From Symbiodinium natans (lineage: Eukaryota > Sar > Dinophyceae > Suessiales > Symbiodiniaceae), in NCBI GenBank assembly GCA_905221605.1, contig CAJNDS010001158.1:127001-191000 (forward strand): a DNA stretch of 64,000 nt, given 5' to 3'. The notes under the pieces are model-generated. The model saw only the letters and a list, made by a program, of their open reading frames with translations. It was not told the origin of the DNA and did not search any database. Positions 59,801 through 64,000 of the stretch are shown here, in pieces. A program made the position numbers and the translations under genes. Within the stretch, counting starts at the first letter, position 1. Each line of letters begins with the position of its first letter.

Positions 59801-62725
59801 CAGAAAACATTGGCTGCTTTTGGCACGCGTATGTGACAGGCATGTGCCCTGAAAGCCCATGAAAGCCGGGCTGAAAGCCGAAAACCCTCACACGCGCTCA
59901 CGCTGACTTAGGAAGGTCAAGGAGCATATCAGTTCCTGCATCTTGACAGCAACTACTACTTGCCGAAGAACCCCAAAAGAATGAAAGAACTATAATCCCT
60001 ATATTACCCTTAGTAAGGAAGAATGTTTTTTCGGGGTTCTTAAGCATTTAGTAGGCAAGGCACCGGCTTCGTGCGAGCTTGTCGAATGGGGCGTTTAGCG
60101 TTTGGCGTTTAGGGTCTCGGGTTTAGGGTTGGTTCCCACATGCTTCGACATTTACGCAGCTAGCCTTTCATGGCGCATGTGTGCTGATCCGGTCCTTGAC
60201 AACCTGGACCTGCGAAGTGTTTCATCAAGACAGCTAAGATGAGGTCAGCAGCACATCTACAATCAGGCGGCTCGGATGCTTTGGGTTACGGGTTTAAAGG
60301 GTTTAAGGGGCTTTAAGGGCTTTAAGGGTTTCAAGGGTTTTAAGGGTTTTAAGGGCATTTGGCGCCCTTGCTTTTCCAAAGATTCCAGAATGGGCTGTTG
60401 GATTCCACCCGTGGAGTCCCTGTGGAGTGGGATCTTAAGGGAGACCCTGAGACCAGAGAGGTTTTAACGGGTTTAAAGGGTTTAAGGGGCTTTAAGGGTT
60501 TTAAGGGCTTTAAGGGTTTTAAGGGTTTTAAGGGTTTTAAGGGTTTTAAGGGTTTTAAGGGTTTTAGGGGTTTTAGGGGTTTTAGGGGGTGTAAAGCGTT
60601 TAACGTGTTTAAAGGGTTTCGGGTTTAGCCCAGACGCGCGGCCCTTGATCCCAAACCCCTGTGAAACTCGCAACATGCTACATCCCTGAGTAAGACTCCA
60701 AAGCTTGTAAGCCTTTACCATGTAGGTACATGGACCCTGGCCCTAAACCCTAAACCCTAAACCCTGCAGGGGCTTTTTGGGCTTGGACGGTCAAGCCAGG
60801 ATGACAGCCCAGAAATACTGGAAGCTGCCGGAGTGGAGGTTCGCCTGGGTGTGCACGCCACCGGGCCGCAGGGGCTAAGGACGACAGCAGATAGGAGGCA
60901 TAGGGTTTAGGGTTTAGGGTTTAGGGTTTAGGGTTTAGGGTTTAGGGTTTAGGGTTTAGGGTTTAGGGTTTAGGGTTTAGAGTTCGTTTAGAGGCTCAGT
61001 TCGGGGATTCGGTTGCCCGTATGTCGGGTGGAGGTTTGCTGTCCGAAAACACCCTAAACCCTAAACCCTATGGCTTTGAATGAGGGGTTTGGGATCTGAA
61101 AGCCTGGGGAGCACTCAAGCTGCTCTCTCTTGCTGTAGCACGTTGAAGCAGATCGCTCGACGCCAGACTCAGTCACGAGGCTTCCTTCGTGGATGCCAAG
61201 ACACTGCAGCTGGCGACTGTGGGGAATGCGAATCCGGGAGGCGTGCTTCCGAAGGTGATGTTGAGAGTTCGGGTCCCAAGGGTATAGATTGGCCCTGGGG
61301 ACCAAATGAACCCTAAAATTGGGGTCGTGTATATAGATATATATATATATATATATACCCTATTCTATACTACAATACTTCATATTAAGGCATATGAAAT
61401 AAACCCTTTCAGGGTTCATTTGGTCCCCAAGGGGTTCAGGGGCTCAGCCTGCTCAGCGAGTGTTGTCGACCATAACTAACCTATAGGGTTCTGCTTGATA
61501 GTTCGGGTTGTAGGGTTTAGGATTTAGGGTTTAGGGTTCAGGGTTAGGGTTAACTCAATGTCAGAACCATCAATGCTTTTGTTTGCAAACTGCGCCTCTT
61601 GTGGCCAGACAGCTAATCTTGCAGTGCATCCACATGGGCAGGCAAAAAGAACCCCAAAAGCTCTTTTCACCTTCCCCCCCCCCCCCCCCCCCCCCCCCCG
61701 CGGATTGGCATCAGGCACAGAGCTAATCACTGCAAGCAATTTCATCCTCGCCACGGGGGCTGGCCCAGTGATGTGGCTGAGAGAGGAGATGTGAGGAGAA
61801 TTCTGATAGGATTTCCTCAGCCAATAGTTAGGTTTTTTTTTTTGGCGGGGGGGGGGGGGGGGGGAGGGGGGGTTCAGTGATTTCGGACTTCGTTCGGTCC
61901 TCAGAGTCGTTTTCGTATTTACCTTGCGAGCGCTTGGACTTGCATCATGTGCACACAAGAACGCCTGAAGCACATTGGCGTCTCAAGTTTCTCAGACTTT
62001 GTGCGTGCTCGCTGTCAAGATGGGTCGTGCGCTTGACGAGAACTCGATGACGAGATGTCCACTTCGGTACATATTGGTCTATAGCACATCGCCAATGATT
62101 CCTGCTGAGGCATCACCTTGAAGAGAAGTGCATGTCCTTCCTGTGTTTTCGAGCCTGTGCTTTGAAGAGCTACTGGGAGTGGGAAAGTAATGAGTACAAG
62201 TTGGACCTACTCAGTTCCTCCGAAAATCCAGGCTCCTCAAAACCTCTTAGGTGATCCCACCGATCAGGGGCCTGGACGCTGTGGAATATTTTACCTACGC
62301 TCCCTGGCAAGGACGCAAGGCTTCAGCTGTCAGGAGATCTAGCCCAACGTTTCAGCATGTCGACTGTGGGTCTTGTAGAGTCTCAGAAATGAAGCCAGCA
62401 GCATGTAGTCATTGAAAGTGATGAATTGCGTGGTTTTTGGTGCGGGAAGGAACTGAGGGTGTCATTTTTGGGCCTTGAGCCGAGAAATCACACGCAGGTG
62501 GGCATTCGATACTCAAAGCTGTTGCTCCCTAAGCCCAAGGGACTCAAAAAAAAGAAACTTTTTTGGGGACCTTTGGGGTTATTTAGGGCTTATTTGGGGG
62601 GCTACTCAGGTATATAGGGATTCACATGAGGTGAATAGTCCTTCCTTATACCCCTTAGTACGCCCAAGGAGACAATCTTTGACATGCCAAAGCTTCCGTC
62701 GAGCCTGGCTGTGATTGGCGGAGGC
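56880..62725 (+). CDS. Mercuric-reductase-like pyridine nucleotide-disulfide oxidoreductase (seven exons seen)
   Basis: Exons in protein order: 1, 56880-56945, HFDVAVIGAGSGGLTAARTA (FAD GxGxxG); 2, 57626-57690, ARFGARTLLVERLPRLGGDC; 3, 58596-58617, HGCVPSK, completing the redox CxxxxC motif with exon 2; 4, 60800-60850, DSPEILEAAGVEVRLG; 5, 61180 to about 61212, ASFVDAKTLQL; 6, 61715 to about 61758, ELITASNFILATG (ATG motif); 7, 62669 to about 62725, ETIFDMPKLPSSLAVIGGG (second Rossmann). Introns 1 (56946-57625) and 2 (57691-58595) are GC-AG, and the Trp codon of GGDCTW is split by intron 2. Enzymes of this group move electrons from NAD(P)H through FAD to a disulfide. The order and spacing fit the MerA/Lpd-like subgroup; substrate is unknown. 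Missing: about 45 residues between exons 3 and 4, a short piece after exon 6, and the C-terminal half beyond the window or unrecognised. Confidence 0.85.
57248..57308 (-). repeat. CCCTAAA tract interrupted by a MITE (left part)
   Basis: Perfect heptamers up to the family G MITE; the array resumes at 57433. Confidence 0.95.
57316..57432. mobile_element. MITE family G inserted in a CCCTAAA tract
   Basis: GTTGGTTAGTAGGGAATGAG at the left and TTCCCTACTTACCAAC at the right; CCCTAAA repeats on both sides. A diverged relative is at about 26245-26325. Confidence 0.85.
57433..57608 (-). repeat. CCCTAAA tract with variants (right part)
   Basis: About 23 units including CCCCAAA, CCCTAGA and CCCTACA; ends about 18 bp before exon 2 of the oxidoreductase gene. 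Confidence 0.95.
57791..57870. mobile_element. MITE family H
   Basis: CCAGGATGGGCTATGATAGG and GGTATCGTGGTCCATCCTGG are complementary; relative of 30107. Confidence 0.75.
58371..58470. mobile_element. MITE family A, diverged
   Basis: ATGAGCCCTAAACTTGAGG, core CTATACTACGATAATGCC, right end GGGTTCATGTGGTCCGACAGG. Confidence 0.75.
58917..59126 (-). CDS. Candidate minus-strand exon within an oxidoreductase intron
   Basis: The minus frame reads KTGAVASFMHRVRAADEGLD, EDAVRRARLYFSQSSALTAL and MQSSEIDPSEVISSIHSAHV, ending in a stop. It is helical and of convincing composition. It lies between exons 3 and 4 of the + strand gene, so it is either a nested gene or chance. No family recognised. Confidence 0.45.
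   Translation of the reverse strand, partial: CNAKTGAVASFMHRVRAADEGLDEDAVRRARLYFSQSSALTALMQSSEIDPSEVISSIHSAHVAKLDHA
59394..59499. mobile_element. MITE family B2
   Basis: CCCAGATCTTCCAAACCCC and GTTTGAAAGATCTGGGC, with a CTTAATTAAGGAATATACC B-type core. Confidence 0.85.
59586..59698. mobile_element. MITE family A, well preserved
   Basis: CCTTGGGGACGAAATGAGTCC to TGGTCCCCAAGG; flanks CT/CT. The following frame (KVQDYAAKAHVNLRNLQG, 59699-59878) may be an exon using its AAG|G end. Confidence 0.85.
59955..60053. mobile_element. MITE family C
   Basis: CTACTACTTGCCGAAGAACC and GGGGTTCTTAAGCATTTAGTAG; flanks GCAA/GCAA. Confidence 0.9.
60288..60357 (+). repeat. TTTAAGGG variant array, first block
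   Basis: Units GGGTTTAAA, GGGGCTTTAA and GGGTTTTAA derived from TTTAGGG. Confidence 0.9.
60463..60625 (+). repeat. TTTTAAGGG variant array, second block
   Basis: About 16 units of mainly 9 bp (GGGTTTTAA, GGGGTTTTA). Because the unit is 9 bp, one frame translates as a Phe-Lys-Gly repeat; I regard that as a by-product. Confidence 0.95.
60903..60980 (+). repeat. TTTAGGG tract, about 11 units
   Basis: Perfect array about 50 bp after oxidoreductase exon 4. Confidence 0.95.
61294..61432. mobile_element. MITE family A with AT microsatellite
   Basis: CCTGGGGACCAAATGAACCC to TTGGTCCCCAAGG with an internal TATATA run (61331-61360); lies between oxidoreductase exons 5 and 6. Confidence 0.85.
61675..61699. 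repeat. Poly-C run of about 25 just before an exon
   Basis: Ends about 15 bp before the acceptor of oxidoreductase exon 6; it may act as an unusual pyrimidine tract. Confidence 0.9.
61759..62660. other. Intron of the oxidoreductase gene, no exon recognised
   Basis: Begins with a GC donor. Contains a T run plus G run (61832-61872) and otherwise unique sequence; the expected short exon with a PxxPG motif was not found. Confidence 0.5.
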
Positions 62726-62795
62726 TGGGCTAGGGTTTAGGGTTTAGGGTTTAGGGTTTAGGGTTTAGGGTTTAGGGTTTAGGGTTTAGGGTTTA

Positions 62796-62806
62796 TTTGG
62801 CTCAAG
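62796..62806 (+). other. Spliced-leader-like relict
   Basis: TTTGGCTCAAG equals the last 11 nt of the dinoflagellate spliced leader, 55 bp before the start of the 222-residue ORF and directly after a TTTAGGG tract. Confidence 0.45.
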
Positions 62807-62860
62807 GTTTGGCTACGAGACCCTAGCGGGTGTGCACGTGTTCCTTAATTAGGCGCTCGC

Positions 62861-63529
62861 ATGTCTGATCGCATGGCTCCAGAGAAGAAGAAAATTATGG
62901 CATGCATCGCCTACAGCATCCGCCTGACTAAGCGTGCCAACTACAGCGAAACGGTGGAGCAGCTCTGGAGCGCGATGTATTCATTGAAGATTCGGGAGCC
63001 AAGCTCTTCAGCATCCACGCACAGGCCAGCAGACCTTATGGTTGGCTCACGCGATGTACGAGGAGGACAGATCATTTCACTCGCGCAGAGCCTCGGGATT
63101 GAAGTGCATGATGGCACGCCCAGCTCAGGATGTGATGTTAGCACCCAAACTTCCTCCATATTGTACACTGAAGACGAATGCAAAAGCATTGCCGAGAGGG
63201 TGACAGAGGAGACGCAGGCTGCCCTTCGGATGGTGGAGGAGCAACTCGATCATCTCCAGCGAAGTCTATCAGGTTTACAGCGATCTTCCACGGAGTCCAC
63301 GTCTGCTCTCGAGGCTGTCACTTCCGCAGCATTGCTAGCTCATCTCACTGAGCCGTGGTTAGCTTTACGGTCGTCGACAGGCAGCATGCAAAGTTCGGAT
63401 GATTCGCTGAGAACTCCAGCAAAACCACCTGATTGCGCATTGACTTACCTCAAGGATGAACGCTTAGCTGAGAAACAGGCATTCAGGGAGAAGAGAAGAA
63501 GGGAGCGTAGGGAGACCCCTTCTACCTAA
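62861..63529 (+). CDS. Intronless 222-residue coiled-coil protein of unknown function
   Basis: The longest non-repeat ORF, ATG to TAA. The N-terminus is basic (MSDRMAPEKKKIMACIAYSI). The middle (KSIAERVTEETQAALRMVEE, QLDHLQRSLSGLQ) has heptad-like coiled-coil character. A Ser/Thr-rich linker follows, then a basic tail (EKQAFREKRRRERRE). An in-frame TAA upstream supports this start. It lacks the small-exon structure of its neighbours and follows a spliced-leader-like word, so a retroposed mRNA copy is plausible. It lies after exon 7 of the oxidoreductase gene, either inside its next intron or beyond it. No family recognised. A shadow frame is present on the minus strand (62941-63189). Confidence 0.65.
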   Translation: MSDRMAPEKKKIMACIAYSIRLTKRANYSETVEQLWSAMYSLKIREPSSSASTHRPADLMVGSRDVRGGQIISLAQSLGIEVHDGTPSSGCDVSTQTSSILYTEDECKSIAERVTEETQAALRMVEEQLDHLQRSLSGLQRSSTESTSALEAVTSAALLAHLTEPWLALRSSTGSMQSSDDSLRTPAKPPDCALTYLKDERLAEKQAFREKRRRERRETPST

Positions 63530-63700
63530 GTCACACCTGTGATTGCATCCCCTGCTTGTATAGAATGGCGGGAAGGCTCTGCTATCAGGTTGCCGGCAGC
63601 TTCCTCAGTCCGTGCTCAAAAGGGTTTAGGGTTTAGGGTTTAGGGTTTAGGGTTTAGGGTTTAGGGTTTAGGGTTTAGGGTTGATCTGGCCGCAAGTCTA

Positions 63701-63845
63701 CCTGGGGGACCACGTGAACCCCACAAGGGTTTAGGCTTCATATACGGGTCTACCTTCTGGACCACGTGAACCCTGCAAGGGTTTAGGGTTCATATGCCTG
63801 AATAGGAATTCTAGTTGTACAGGGTACATGACCCCGATTTTAGTC
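63701..63845. mobile_element. MITE family A with duplicated left end
   Basis: The left part (GGACCACGTGAACCC...AAGGGTTTAGG) occurs twice, at 63701 and 63757. The right end stops at CCCCGATTTTAGTC. Confidence 0.8.
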
Positions 63846-63862
63846 TAGTGGCCAGTCGTACT

Positions 63863-63977
63863 TCTTGGGGACCAAACGAACTCTAAAAGGGTTTATGGTT
63901 CATATACCTTGATAGGAATTCTAGTAGGTAGTATAGGGTGTAGGACTCCCAATTTTAGGGTTCATTTGGTCCCCAGG
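63863..63977. mobile_element. MITE family A
   Basis: CTTGGGGACCAAACGAACTC to TTTGGTCCCCAGG. Confidence 0.85.
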
Positions 63978-64000
63978 GCTGAGTAGCTCTTCATGGGGAA

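Larger units (their letters stand above)
7481..63683. repeat. Dispersed interstitial telomere-like tracts (TTTAGGG/CCCTAAA)
   Basis: About a hundred tracts of 2 to 24 heptamers on both strands, none before 7.48 kb. The longest are listed separately. Smaller TTTAGGG tracts: 7674, 8896, 9177-9250, 10378, 12696, 16145, 21269, 23000-23077, 31440-31502, 37669, 45339, 47456, 50408, 52219, 56107-56168, 58098, 62733-62795, 63622-63683. Smaller CCCTAAA tracts: 9766, 11170-11228, 12550, 13259-13318, 17607-17672, 22828-22880, 25244-25305, 27376-27435, 33766-33825, 36120-36173, 46205, 53117-53192, 55930, 59148-59186, 60741. Since both orientations recur throughout, this is not a chromosome end. Confidence 0.97.

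Noticed and set aside
60276-60721. ORF encoding Phe-Lys-Gly repeats, as if a structural protein
   Set aside because: The 9-bp TTTTAAGGG unit keeps frame by chance; the minus strand gives an equally regular Leu-Lys-Thr frame.
7481-63683. CRISPR-like array from regularly recurring heptamers
   Set aside because: The 7-bp unit has no spacers of constant length and no cas-like gene, and the exon/intron structure is eukaryotic.

Overview
This is nuclear DNA from a eukaryote, most likely a dinoflagellate (Symbiodiniaceae or a relative). About a hundred short interstitial tracts of the TTTAGGG telomere heptamer lie on both strands from about 7.48 kb to the end. Recognisable proteins are cut into exons of only 20-115 bp. 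Where adjacent exons can be joined, the introns are GC-AG or GT-AG and the acceptor is followed by G (AG|G), as described for dinoflagellates. Sequences resembling the 3' part of the dinoflagellate spliced leader occur several times. No operon, bacterial gene structure, rRNA or intact tRNA is visible.

Layout. 1-1.1 kb holds the last recognisable exons of a glycoside hydrolase family 92 gene (+). 1.35-7.38 kb has no TTTAGGG tracts. It contains a few anonymous ORFs, two very AT-rich blocks, CCACC and GC-rich minisatellites, and a compound foldback element with a run of about 61 G. From 7.4 kb the landscape changes to telomere-like tracts, short MITEs of at least eight families, and scattered small exons, mostly on the + strand. 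A tRNA-dihydrouridine synthase-like gene is at 21.2-23.5 kb. Exons of unknown proteins, one clearly membrane-spanning, are spread over 24-56 kb. A mercuric-reductase-like pyridine nucleotide-disulfide oxidoreductase gene runs from 56.88 to beyond 62.7 kb; seven exons appear in correct protein order. An intronless 222-residue coiled-coil ORF lies at 62.86-63.53 kb.

How the parts fit. Many exons sit between an upstream CCCTAAA tract and a downstream TTTAGGG tract. Many introns therefore begin near TTTAGGG and end near CCCTAAA, and the ends of the intron RNA could pair. The commonest MITE (family A, more than 20 copies) carries CCCTAAA/TTTAGGG inside its palindromic ends. At 7434-7581 one copy makes up nearly a whole GC-AG intron, with its terminal CCCCAAG|G as the splice acceptor. 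I infer that family A behaves as an intron-generating element and may have seeded the telomere-like tracts.

Limits. Everything was read by eye. Exon ends of unknown genes are provisional, and for several isolated ORFs the coding strand is uncertain.
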